From Enoplosus armatus (Eukaryota > Chordata > Actinopteri > Centrarchiformes > Enoplosidae), in NCBI RefSeq assembly GCF_043641665.1, contig NC_092183.1, positions 1,226,001-1,290,000 on the forward strand: 64,000 bases of DNA, read 5' to 3'. Below are positions 49,721 through 61,193 of the stretch, in pieces (position 1 is the stretch's first letter; each line of letters begins with the position of its first letter). A program made the translations under genes and the position numbers. The notes below the pieces were generated by a model. That model saw only the letters and a list, made by a program, of their open reading frames with translations. It ran no database searches and was not told where the DNA came from.

Positions 49721-51230
49721 GTAGCATCACAACGGCAGTTAAACTAGTCGTGATTCATTCTTGAGGCCTAACAAACTCGTTGGAGCACTTCTCCTTGTAA
49801 AACACCAGAATAACCTTTGCTTTGTGTTTTGCAATCGCCATAATTGAAAAAGTGATTTTCCATATTAAAAGTATATGATGTGTGTTCAGATTTCTCACAT
49901 TTCTAACTATATCATCAGTGCAGTAATATATTTTTGGTTCTACAAACAAGCATTTACTTTAAAAGCTATCAAAGTATATTCATAACAAGACTAAGCGTCT
50001 ACAGCCGCTCTAGCAGCTCTGCGAGGCTGCAATGTTTTGAGCTAAATGCTAACATGCGGATGTCATCAGTTCTGCAGGTATTTGGTCATAAACCAAAGTG
50101 TTGGACACATGAACATGTTGACCTGATGGTGGCGCTGATGAAGAGTCAGAGGAGCACCAGAGTTACTACAGTTCATCCTGAGGGGGCCATGAAGGTCTGC
50201 ACGAAATTTAAAAGATCACCAAAGTCATTAGGACACGTCCTCTGTGCATCATGAGTGTCTGCACAAAATGTCATGGCAAGTCCTCCAATAGCTGTTGAAA
50301 TGTCATCTCTGCTGCTATCTTGGCTAATAATATACTTAAAGGATGATTCCTGTTCACTTCAACCTGCCGTACTTGTGGCTCTATGGGTCGTGCTGGCTTT
50401 GCGCTGGCAGTATATACAAGTATGATGTAAGTAGTATATCAGGGGGAGCTGCTCGAGGCTCCTACAGCTTTTCAAATACACTTTTTACACTTTTATGTTT
50501 TTCAAACAGAACAGAAAGAAGTCGCCTGGAACAGCTGTTCTGGCTGACTGCACAGAGATCTACTTCGGGGGAACTTGCAGGTGGGTTTGTTTGCACGTTT
50601 GAGGCCGTGGTTAGGTTTCCATTTAGCGTGTGTTTGTGCGCTAAAGGAGGAGCAGTAGCCAAGACTGCAGTTGTGGCTAACTGCCAACTCATTCTTCTTA
50701 TTTCTGGGACTAATTATTCAACACAACTGTAACCTTTTCTATCAGCCACCATCGTCATTTCGGATCACAGTGGGTCCAGGAAAATGTACAACCAGATGGT
50801 GGTGTTTAGTGCACTCTGAGCTGAGCGATCTGTTCCTCCAGTTGGTTTTGTATTGTATCCAGGAGCTGTGAGACTGTGGAGAGACTGAAAGGTGATGAGC
50901 AGAACCTTGAATGCAGCCCTGTACTTGACCAGCAGCCGGTGAAGTGAAACCAGACCAGGTGAGATGTGAACTACATCAGAATCGTCCCGCAGCACCCTGA
51001 TCAGCTGCAGAATCTCCTTTTAAAGATCTGTTTCGAGGGTCACTTAACCCTGAGGATAGTTTTGGTTTCGTGCTCTGAGGCTTTGGGACGTTCCCGACAC
51101 AACATCCTGGTTACTCTTTTCTTTTTGGTTCCAATAAAAACTGCTCAGCTTGGAAAGTTGAAAGCATCTTCCTGTGAAGTCTTCAGAGCTGAGTGCTGTG
51201 ATGTCTCCTGTACATCCTTTATGACACAGT

Positions 51231-51256
51231 GTGTGTGTGTGTGTGTGTGTGTGTGA
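51231..51256. repeat. (GT)n microsatellite
   Basis: About 13 GT units. Confidence 0.9.
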
Positions 51257-53065
51257 TAGCAGTGGACACACCTTAACAACATACTGAGCGATTCAACAAG
51301 CTTGTTTCCATGGAGACCAGCCATGTGAGCCGCTGCTTGCATCCCACCCCTTTCAAGAGTTCACATCCTGCACAGATCTGTCCTGAAGTTTTCTCTGAGA
51401 CCTCACGTGACCTCACGTGACTTCTACCACCTTCAGTAAGTAGTGGGCGAGTAACTACACCCAGGCTAACATCTCTCATGCAGTGTTGCACAGGTGTGGT
51501 CCCAAGTAAAACAGACCACACCTGTCGCACCGAGCCGACCATCCCACACGGGTGTGGTCAGAGATGTGAACGACTCAAACCTCTGAAACCTTTTAAAGCT
51601 CTGAAGCCAGATTGAGGCCGCCCTCCCAAGAAGAACGACAGCATCAGTCGGTTCAGAAAGACCCCAAAACCACATCTGTTTCACGTTCAAGTGACAGCGT
51701 CCTCTAGTGGCCACAGGACTGATGACAGGAGTAAAGGAGGAGGTCAGGTGACGGTATTATAAAGCGTCAGGTGGAGGAGGTCTGGGTGGACCCCGGGGGC
51801 TGCTGTTCACTTCCTGTTTCCTACCAACAGAAAACAGACACACGAGGGATTTTAAAACTCAGTTTTATCTTCTGAAGGTCTGAGGACCGAAGTGTGTGGG
51901 ATGTTTTGGTTCTTCCACAATCAGAGTTTATGTCTAGAAGACTTTGTAGCGTGTGAGAGGTTTGTAGGAAGGTTAATCTGCAGGGTTCACTCTTTTCAAA
52001 CATGTCTTCTCTCTCTTTTAAAGGACAGAGTCATTATTTTTCAAGTCACGTTTTTAATGGCCAGTATGAACAGGAGGAAGCTAAAACTCTACATATGTCC
52101 ATGAGAAGCTGTGAACCTTTAACCTGGACAGGACAAACTCTTCTTCTGGCTTCATATTGTAGTAAAACACAGAAATAAACAGCTCTTCTTCTGCACTTTC
52201 TCCTCCTGGACTCAGAAGGAGTCATCCTGCTCAGATTCAGTTCAGCTAGACTGAAAATATATAAGTTATTGCTGTTGAACATGAAACCTCTGCAGTAAAG
52301 AGAGCTGTTGATCCTGCAGAACAACCTGAGCAGAGGTGATTCTTTCTGTCAATGAGGCAACGAGAGGACAGAGGAGGTTTCTTTAGTTCGTTGACCTGAT
52401 TCACACACACACACAGGTTTTGTTTGTGTGATAGAAGGCTTGTTGTTGTTGAAGCAGCAGAGAACATCCTCATTGTCTCATGATGCTTTGCCAGTTTCCC
52501 AGGATTCCTTCCTCTGCGTGGGCACATAGGCCGTGAGGCATCCTGATTGGTGCACAGAAGTGTGTGAGGTCACCTGTTTCTAAGTGAGCCCCACACACTT
52601 CAGAGCAGTGAGAAGAGAAAACAAACATCTCTTATTAAAATAACCAAAAGTGTTTTAACTTTGGCAGAACTTCCTGTGTTACTGTAATAACTCTTCATCA
52701 GCGCCATCATCAGGTCAACACGTTCATGTGTCCAATACTTGGGCTTATGATTGAATACCTCACAGAGCTGCTAGCGTGGCTGTACACTCGACTTAAAACA
52801 TACTGTGATTGTTTTAATATTGATTAAACAATATGAGAGATTTCATCTTTAAATTATAATGCCTCAAACAGGCCAATCAGGAACACAACATGTCCCACAA
52901 TCCCCCAAAGTTTGATCAAATTTGGACCTCACGTCCTCAAGTTTAAAGTTTAAAGTCTGCAGGATATTCAACAAACTCAACAAACATCTGGTGACTTTCT
53001 GTGTATTTCCAAAAGCCCAAAAAAACTATTTTAAGGCAGAATGTGAACTAAAACCTTTACCCATC

Positions 53066-53673
53066 CCTGTCCCTGTCTGTCCGTCCGTCTGTCCGCCTGT
53101 CTGTCCCTGTGTCTGTCTGTCTGTCCCTGTCTGTCCGTCCGTCTGTCCGTCTGTCTGTCCCTGTCCCTGTCTGTCTGTCCGTCTGTCCGCCTGTCTGTCC
53201 CTGTGTCTGTCTGTCTGTCCCTGTCTGTCCGTCCGTCTGTCCGTCTGTCTGTCCCTGTCCCTGTCTGTCTGTCCGTCTGTCCGCCTGTCTGTCCCTGTGT
53301 CTGTCTGTCCGTCTGTCCGCCTGTCTGTCCCTGTCCCTGTCTGTCTGTCCGCCTGTCTGTCCCTGTGTCTGTCTGTCTGTCCCTGTGTCTGTCTGTCTGT
53401 CCCTGCGTCTGTCTGTCTGTCCGTCCCTGTGTCCGTCTGTCTGTCCCTGTGTCTGTCCGTCTGTCCGCCTGTCTGTCTCTGTGTCTGTCTGTCTGTCTGT
53501 CTGTCCATCTGTCTGTCTGTCTGTCTGTCTGTCCCTGTGTCCGTCTGTCCGCCTGTCTGTCCCTGTCCCTGTCTGTCTGTCCGTCTGTCCGCCTGTCTGT
53601 CCCTGTGTCTGTCTGTCCGTCTGTCTGTCCCTGTCCCTGTCTGTCTGTCCATCTGTCCGCCTGTCTGTCCCTG

Positions 53674-53704
<31 letters not shown>

Positions 53705-53877
53705 CCGCCTGTCTGTCCCTGTGTCTGTCTGTCCGTCTGTCCGCCTGTCCGTCCCTGTGTCTGTTTGTCTGTCCCTGTGTCTGTCTGTCTGTCCATCTGT
53801 CCGCCTGTCTGTCCCTGTGTCTGTTTGTCTATCCCTGTCCCTGTCTGTCCGTCCGTCTGTCCGCCTGTCTGTCCCTG

Positions 53878-53913
<36 letters not shown>

Positions 53914-54013
53914 CCTGTCTGTCTGTCCGTCTGTCCGCCTGTCTGTCCCTGTGTCTGTCTGTCTGTCCCTGTGTCTGTCTGTCTGTCTGTCCATCTGTCC
54001 GCCTGTCTGTCTG
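53066..54013 (+). repeat. Pyrimidine-rich satellite (ctgt/ccgt tetranucleotide derived)
   Basis: About 950 bp composed of ctgtctgtc, ccgtctgtccgcc and ctgtccctgtgt words. Recurrent longer blocks (for example ctgtccgcctgtctgtccct) show higher-order duplication. Long open frames on both strands (up to 376 codons, Cys/Leu/Ser/Val or Asp/Arg/Thr/Gln rich) are artefacts. It lies about 600-700 bp downstream of the 3' end of the CFAP157-like gene. Confidence 0.95.
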
Positions 54014-54651
54014 GAGGTGTGCGGTTACCTGCAGCGAGGTCGACAAGCTTAAACTCACAGGGAATCCTGACGGAGCGGCAGGGCTGGGAGTGCAGGTGGA
54101 GATAGAGCTCCATCATGTCCGAGTCTGAAGGCTGCAGACGCTTCGTCTCCGCCGCGTCCCCCCAGTGTTTTCAGTCCTCTCCTGCCTCCGCCTGTTAGAC
54201 TCCGCCTCTCCTCGCTGTGAGGATTTTTAAATGGTGGCGACAGTTGAAAGTGAGCAGGCCCAACATTTTGTAAACGCTGCAGAGATTCTCAGTTTCATTT
54301 CTTCAGTATTTACAGCAGCAGTCAGACATTAAGTTTGAAACACATGGATGAAGATATTTACATGTTTTTTTCCCCATGTTAAGACCCTGTCCCGCCCCGA
54401 CCCCCCTCCATTTCTCCCCTGTTAAAGGGTTTTGCTTCCTTTGTTTGAATCACTGTAAATGAAATCTCTTTGGGTTTTGGACAAAAGAAGACATCTGAAG
54501 ACGTCAGTTTGGGCTCTGGGAACTTGTTTCGGACGTTTTATTGACTAAACTATTAATCACTTAATTAAAACCAGTTTGTCAACAGAATGATCCTCATTAT
54601 TATCTACACAAAGAGATCAACAGTCAGAACAGAAGCACGATGAAAGTGACC

Positions 54652-54657
54652 TTTATT
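54652..54657 (-). terminator. Polyadenylation signal of the CFAP157-like gene
   Basis: AATAAA on the minus strand, 90 bp beyond the stop codon at 54747. Confidence 0.6.
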
Positions 54658-54746
54658 TTGAAATGTGGCGGTCTGCAGAGGTGGAGGCTCCTGTCCCAGA
54701 ATCAGACTGAGGAGCTGGATCAGACTGAGGAGCTGGATCAGACGGG

Positions 54747-57700
54747 TCAGCAGAGCTGGATGTCTTCTGACTGCAGAGTTTCCTGAGCGACGGACAGAAT
54801 AACAGCACAGAAAACACGGATTATTCATCCGAAACAACGAATTTGGAGGCAACAACTATGATAGATTTTCATTCACTGATGTGGCCCAGTACTGCCCCCT
54901 GCAGGTGAGACACTTACGAACCTGTTGAGAGGCAGCTGGATGCTGGAGGACCGAGCACGCGTCCCGGAGGTGGCTGGTTTGTGTTTCCACGTGGGTCGAG
55001 GTACGAGGCCGAGGTCGCCTGGCCTGCAGCGGGACATCAGGAACAACGGATCTGTGGCCAGGTTCAGGGTCTCTGCTCTGTGGAGGAGAGACGGGATGAC
55101 GGGGACCGAGCAGACTGTCAGTCAGTGATGGGGGGAAGTAACTCTAGCTCTATTCTTAAATACAGTTTTGAGGTTTTTACACAACATTTCCTCTACATTT
55201 ATCTCTCGGTTGAGAGATTCCAGTACCTGGCTGGTTTGGGATCAGAGGTCTGTGGTTTCTGTCCTTGACTGCTCTCCTCTGTGGAGTCCTTGAGGGCGGA
55301 GCCTGTTGCCTGGGTGGCGGGGCTCTCCAGGAGCTCCAGCAGCCTCTGCACCTTCCACTGAGTGTTGGACCCCTTCCCTGAGTCCTGCAGAGAACACCAG
55401 AGCTTCGCTGGTCAGAAATGATCTCATTGGTTGAGACACACCTTAGTGGGCGGAGCCACAGAAGCACAACAATAAGGCTGAATAGCTAATAACGTTCACT
55501 TCGCTGCATTATTTTAACTTTTGAGGACTTTACTTTTACGTTTAGTTATTTTGGAAGTAAACTTGTAGTTTGATATTCCAGAGCTGAGAGAACTAAAGCA
55601 GCCGTCCTGATGCTGCTGGTCAGGACTCACCTCCAGGAGGCTTCTGAGGATGATGGCTGCTTCCTGCATGTCTCCCTCCAGCTGCCTCCCCCTGCTCCTC
55701 TCCTGCTGCACCTCGGCCCCCAGCTGATCTGCCTCTGCTCTTTTTTTATGGCACTCCTTGAAAATGGAGGCCACACGCTTTCTGAAAACATATATATACA
55801 TATATGTATATATAATATATATATATATATGGCCATCATCAGTGATGTTTCATCAGCAGCGTAGCTTGGATTGTCAGTTTACTCTCTATGAATGGAAGCA
55901 GTGGAATCGGCCAAATAGTAACTTTCTTGAAAGGCACCGTAAATAACAATGACTGTGAATCTGAGTCTTGGTGGGGACAGGTGGGGACAGTAGAAAGAGA
56001 TAAAGGTTTTACCTGAGAGCCTCCTCCTGGACCAGCATGCTCTCGTGGGAGATGCCGAAGTCCTTTAGCTTCACCTCCAGCTGCTGTCGCTTCTTCACCA
56101 GCTGCTCCACCTCCTGAAGAGGAAGATGTCGAGTGATTTTAGTGATTCTTTTGACTTGAAAAAGGAGGACGACCTTGTGTGTTTTCTGAAGAATCCTGTG
56201 CAAACCTTGTACCTGGCTTTCTGCAGACCTCTTACCTTCTTGCAGGTGAGGCTCTCCTCAGTCTTCTTGATGATATCTTTCTTCAGGTCTTCCATCTCAA
56301 AGCAAAGTTCCTCCACTCTGCCTCGCACGGAGTCTTTCTCCTCCCACAGATCCATGTTCTTGTTCAGCAGGAGCTGGACCTTCTCGGCCGTCTCGCTGTA
56401 CCGAGCCCTCTCCTCCTGAAGGATATCCCAGATTTTCATCGTAACGTAATTGCCCTCTGCCTCCTGCCACACCTTCATCCTGTTGTTGGAGGACGGGGGA
56501 GGGAAGTCCAACATCAAAAAAGGAGATCAGCATGAATCAGCATCCCCCTGCAGATGTACCGCTAGCTGTCCCTTTAACTCCTTTACTTTTTCAGCTCTGC
56601 CTCCTTCTTCAGGCTGTGGACGGCAGCTTCCTGCTCTTCCTTCTGACTGACCAGCTGCTTCTTCAGAGACTCCATGTGAGACAGCAGCTGCTCCTGCTGC
56701 TCCTCCAGCTGTGCCGCTGAGGTGAGGACAGTAAACAAGGTTTTTAACAGTCTGAGGACTTAAAATTCTCCTTTAAACACTGTGAGAACCAATCAGAACT
56801 GGACAATCTGCTTCACCAAACCTATGTGTTTGTTTTATGGTGAATACACTAAAGTGCCACAATCAATTCATTGATCATTTATTGATGTTACAGATCCAAA
56901 GAGATGATGTCCTGCACTCTGGGACCTGATTAAAAGTTCGATCCACAAGGCCGTGATCATAGATAATGAGGCGACCCATCCAACCACATTAAAGTTGCTT
57001 ATCGAACTAAAATGCCAAAAACACTTGATTGAAAAAATAACCAAGAGATGAATCTAATGAAAATAATGAAAACAATAATTAGTCGCAGCTTTAGTTGTTT
57101 CTATTATTCTATAAGTGCCGTCGCTGCAATCCCACATCACACAAACTGAATCTGTTCTGATGAAACAACTAAACGCTGTGAAACAAACCTGTGTCTACTG
57201 ACACACTGTGACTGTCTCACCCTGCATCTTGCCGGAGCTCAGTCTGTCCATCCGGTCCTGTAGCTCCTGTATCTGCCGGCTGTGCTGCAGGTTCAGGGCC
57301 TCTCGGTCCTGTTTGGCAGCCTGCTCCTGACTCTCCAGCCGCTCGGCCAGCTCGTCCGCCTCCTTCTCCTTTGCGACCACGGAGCGCTTCAGGTACTCAG
57401 TGATGTCTTTCTTGTCCTTCTCCAGTGCGCTGCACTGAGAGACGAGGTCCTTGTTCTGTTTCTCCAGCTCGTCACATTTAAACTGACATCTGCAGGAGGA
57501 AGAGGGACACGAGGGCTCAAGGGTTCGACTGAGAATCGACTGTGAGTCATGTTGTAAATACAGTATTTAGAATGACAGCTGCAGTAACTTCATCCTGTAT
57601 CAGAGTTTCTATCATGTTGAAATTGTGACTGAAGCTTGTCCACAGTTCAGCTCCTCAACCAGGAACCAAAAGCTGCAGAAAACCCACAAAATATAATATA

Positions 57701-58369
57701 TATATATAAATAATAGCTCCAATGTAATTTCTACACTTTACATGTCACTTTATGTCAATTCTGGGTTACATTATATTTATTATTATATTACATTATATTT
57801 ATTATTATTTATTATTATACTAATGTATTTACTTTTGTTTCCTAGCTAATATCAGCTAAATATTTTATCATAACTAAATATTTGTATTAACCTTTAACTG
57901 AATATTTTAACACCTTTAACATGGCGACAGTGGCAACGATGTCACAGAACTACAAACTGGTGCTAATGCTAGCACAGCTAACATCAGTCTGGCTAACGTC
58001 AAAGAGCTACGCAAATAAAGTTGTTTTATTATTAGTTACATTTCCTGTATTTCTACATTTATACAACATTTCTTTCTGTGCTTAAAGAAACGATGGAGGA
58101 TTTATTTCCCCCAAAACAGAAGCAGGTCTGCGGTGTAGCTAAGCTAGCTAAGTGTTTCTGCCTCCACAGTGCTCCTCATGGCGGGACCCGGTCTCTGTAA
58201 TAATATTAATGATATTATAAAGAGTCTGGACCTGCTCTGTTGTTGATTCGGTGCTGTATAAATAAAGGTGAATTGAAGAGTCTCACCTCTCCAGCTGCTC
58301 GTCCACATGTTGAATTTGTATTGAATATAAGGACTTCTCTTTGTCGTCGGGACCGACTTTACCCGCCAT
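54747..58369 (-). CDS. cfap157: Coiled-coil ciliary protein, CFAP157-like, 443 residues
   Basis: Nine exons in transcript order: 58369-58287 (ATG), 57489-57221, 56716-56587, 56479-56236, 56113-56013, 55781-55631, 55384-55227, 55077-54918, 54782-54747. All have GT-AG sites and matching phases; 444 codons in total. The N-terminus reads MAGKVGPDDKEKSLYSIQIQ; residues about 20-325 are almost entirely coiled coil. The C-terminal part contains RPGDLGLVPRP. The opening YSIQI...L segment, the DELxxQ...KKDIxxYLKR segment and the PGDLGLVPR tail motif fit CFAP157 as I remember it, hence the name; other coiled-coil families are possible. CFAP157 acts in motile cilia and in formation of sperm flagella. 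It is somewhat shorter than mammalian CFAP157 (about 520 residues). The last 36-nt exon is the weakest. Confidence 0.72.
54891..54905 (-). promoter_or_regulatory. CTCF-like core motif
   Basis: CCTGCAGGGGGCAGT on the minus strand, 14 of 15 matches to the core consensus; convergent with the site at 49706. It lies in the last intron of the CFAP157-like gene. Confidence 0.35.
55795..55832. repeat. (AT)n-rich microsatellite in an intron
   Basis: Alternating TA with occasional C or G next to an acceptor of the CFAP157-like gene. Confidence 0.8.
58205..58275 (-). repeat. Dispersed repeat, second copy of the 5044 family
   Basis: Reverse-complement relative of 5044-5110 (tcaattcacctttatttata ... gagcaggtccagac) in intron 1 of the CFAP157-like gene. 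Confidence 0.6.
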
Positions 58370-58389
58370 AGTTCTGTGTTTGTCTTTCT

Positions 58390-58412
58390 ATATATATATA
58401 TATATATATGAC
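58390..58412. repeat. (AT)n microsatellite
   Basis: TA repeats just upstream of the CFAP157-like ATG, within its probable promoter or 5' UTR. Confidence 0.85.
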
Positions 58413-59418
58413 TTTATGTTGTTTATCTTTGCTGTTTTGATCCTTCTGTCGTTGTTGTTGCTAAGGAATGCTGCCTTCAGGGACTGCTGGGAAAATTCTA
58501 ACCTGACAATTATCAATTTTCTGTTTCAAACTATTTCTACTATTCTATTCTATTATTACGATTCTGACTTTATATGTGCATGTGACTTCTCTCTGTTCCC
58601 AGCCTTGGTTGACGTCACTGTCTATGGGATCATCTTCATCTGCTACCTCACCCTGGTCGTCTACCTCTGCAGAGTCGTACCTGCTGGTCTGCAGGCTAAC
58701 GGTGGTCTGGGTTTACCTCACCATCTACCACAGTTTGACTTTTATTTGAGCAACATGTATTCTGCATCTCACTGACTGCACTCACATCATGGTGTGGATG
58801 AGCGTCGTCACAGAACCTCGCGAGATAGTTGACTGCAGAATTGGTCGTGTGAGGGTTAAAAATACTGGGCATTGATAATGTTGCACTCAATCCATTACGT
58901 TTGGGTTTGAAATCCATGAAAGAAGAACTGTTGCTGACATAAGGCCTCAGTTTGTGGGATTTTTAAAGGTAGCTACACCCTCAAATGCTGCTAGAGCCCC
59001 CTCTCCCAACAGGTTTCTGTGCTTTGTTTTTCTTACTGAAGTCCCAGTCCTCATTAAGGTTCTATAGAGACTCTTGACAAAAACACTTTCCCTCCATTTT
59101 GTTTGTTTTATGTAGTTGAGTGGAGAAGAAAACAACACTGTGCTTCTGTTTCACAAGGGAATCAAGAAGCGCACATGAGATTTGCTCTCCAGTGTTCGAG
59201 TCTGAAAGTGTGAAACGGGACAAAAAGGCGTCCGTGAGGTGGAAACGTTTCCACTTTAATGTAAAATCGTTGGCAGAGTTTCAGTGTGTCGCTGTTTCTC
59301 CTGAAAGTTCACCTTCTGCAGGACTGTGAGGAGGCTTTGTGAAGATTTAAGATGTTCTGAATCAGTCTGCAGATTCTTGTCTTGCCTGAGGAGAAGTCCC
59401 AGTATTACTGACTTTCCC

Positions 59419-59423
<5 letters not shown>

Positions 59424-59453
<30 letters not shown>

Positions 59454-59547
59454 CCCACAGCTCTATTAATACCTGCACACACAGACACAGGTGTTCCCTC
59501 AGTCTGCGGCTGCCAAACCAAAGTGATTCTCTAATTACTGTGTTTAG

Positions 59548-59599
<52 letters not shown>
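59424..59599. repeat. Two (CA)n microsatellites
   Basis: About 14 CA units at 59424-59452 and about 24 at 59551-59599, separated by 98 bp of unique sequence. Confidence 0.93.
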
Positions 59600-59600
<1 letters not shown>

Positions 59601-61160
59601 GCTGATGTCAAATATAGATTCTTTATTCTTTATTTGTCTTCCTGGGGTCCACACAAACACTAACAACAAATAATAAATAAAACAACAAACAAACAAACAG
59701 CTCCTTCAGTGCTCACAGCGACGATGCTAACATGCTGATGTTTAGCACGTATCATGTCACGTTTCTGATGATAAATGAATATTGATCAGTGTGAGAGCGA
59801 CGCTGCAGTTTGCAGCCTGGTGGTGTGATGATGAACTATTCTATTCTATTGGCCGACCGAAAGTTGAACAAAGGTGAACGAAACAGGGAACGCACCCTTG
59901 AGTTTGTCCGTCGTTCAGGCTTCAATAGACGTGAATGAGAGACGGAGCAAATATTCGGATGCTGGAAAAGTAATGTGATGATTTCCTATCAACACAAACA
60001 GCTGAGGCTTTTAGTGCTCGAGAGTGACCTCAGGAGGAGAGTAAGGCTGCGGAGGTGGAGGTCGGGGTGACGGTGGACATGTAGCACGTCAGACTTTCAT
60101 GTCTAACCTTAACCATTAACTATCTTTCTCCACCCTTAAAGGGGAACTCTCGGCCAGTCCTCCTACATGTTTTAAAGCAGTATGACGCCTTCAGTGTCTC
60201 GGAGGGAGCCGTGAGACGTCTGACAAATGTCCTCCAGTGATTCAGCTGAAGACGACGAGTCTGAAAGTGAAAACAGTCCGTTGGTGTGGAGTCAGACAGA
60301 AGTGAGCTGACCAGAGATCTGCCGCTTATCTCTGCTGCAGGCTGCATTAGCCGCTACTAGCTTAACACGCCACAATCTCTGAGCGGAATGTGGGCGTTCG
60401 AGTTGCATCGTGGGTAATGTAGGCGCCAGGTTTTGATGTTACAGGAGTGAAATGCTAAATCGGTGGAGCGCTACTTTAACCAGACCAGAAGTAAACACAT
60501 CATATAAGTTTTGAACAAGCTCAGTCATCAACATCTTTTCATAATCAGAGCTCGACTGTGAGTTGCACCTGTGTGAGGATACCTTCAGGTACAGCAAGTC
60601 ATTTTCATAGCTGAGGTTTCTCCTCTGCACACTGTCATAACCTGTGTGGTGTCCTGCACGCTACCTCCACCTCCCACAAATATTCAGCCTGAGGCCGGCG
60701 TACTGTACCTCAGCTGTCTCTGTGTTACTCTCTGTTTTTCTTGGCTGTATTTAAGTCCTCTGCATCCACCCACCAGGGTTCAGCCCGGGACGACGATGCC
60801 TTTGAAAGAGGAATAATGTTCTCTTTGCACGAAAAGTGAGAGGAAAATGTTTCCTCAGCAGGAAAGGATTAGACAGAGGGAGACACGAGAAGAAAGACGA
60901 AGACGTTTGTGGTGGAAAGTGAGGATGACGAGGTCGAGGAGGAAGATGAGCAGAGATGTTCAACTCCCAAAAAATGTTTTCATTGAACCAAAACTGAAAC
61001 TTTAATCCTGAGATGAATCAAAGATGCTGAAATAACCTTCAACCATTCGTCTTCATTTTCTAACACTTTCATGTGACGACCAGAAGAAAACTGCTGCTGT
61101 CACGTCGTGATTTATGTTTTTAATAACTTCGACAATGTCATGACAAAAGGACACGCAAAT

Positions 61161-61162
61161 AC

Positions 61163-61193
<31 letters not shown>
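61161..61193. repeat. (CAA)n microsatellite
   Basis: About 11 consecutive CAA/ACA triplets. Confidence 0.93.

Larger units (their letters stand above)
47372..53040. other. Intergenic region downstream of the RING gene
   Basis: Apart from the possible alternative last exon of the RING gene (48294-48337) I see no coding exon. Contains CA/GT microsatellites (48775-48826, 51231-51256) and a CTCF-like motif (49706-49720). Open frames of up to 129 codons lack domain or splice support. Confidence 0.45.

Noticed and set aside
52922..54128. Long open frames (up to 376 codons) on both strands
   Set aside because: They consist entirely of the ctgt/ccgt satellite; the repetitive Cys/Leu/Ser/Val and Asp/Arg/Thr/Gln proteins are artefacts of a stop-free repeat.
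58341..58775. 144-codon frame with hydrophobic stretches
   Set aside because: Its first part is antisense to the CFAP157-like first exon and promoter plus an AT repeat; the later hydrophobic part has no partner exon or known family.
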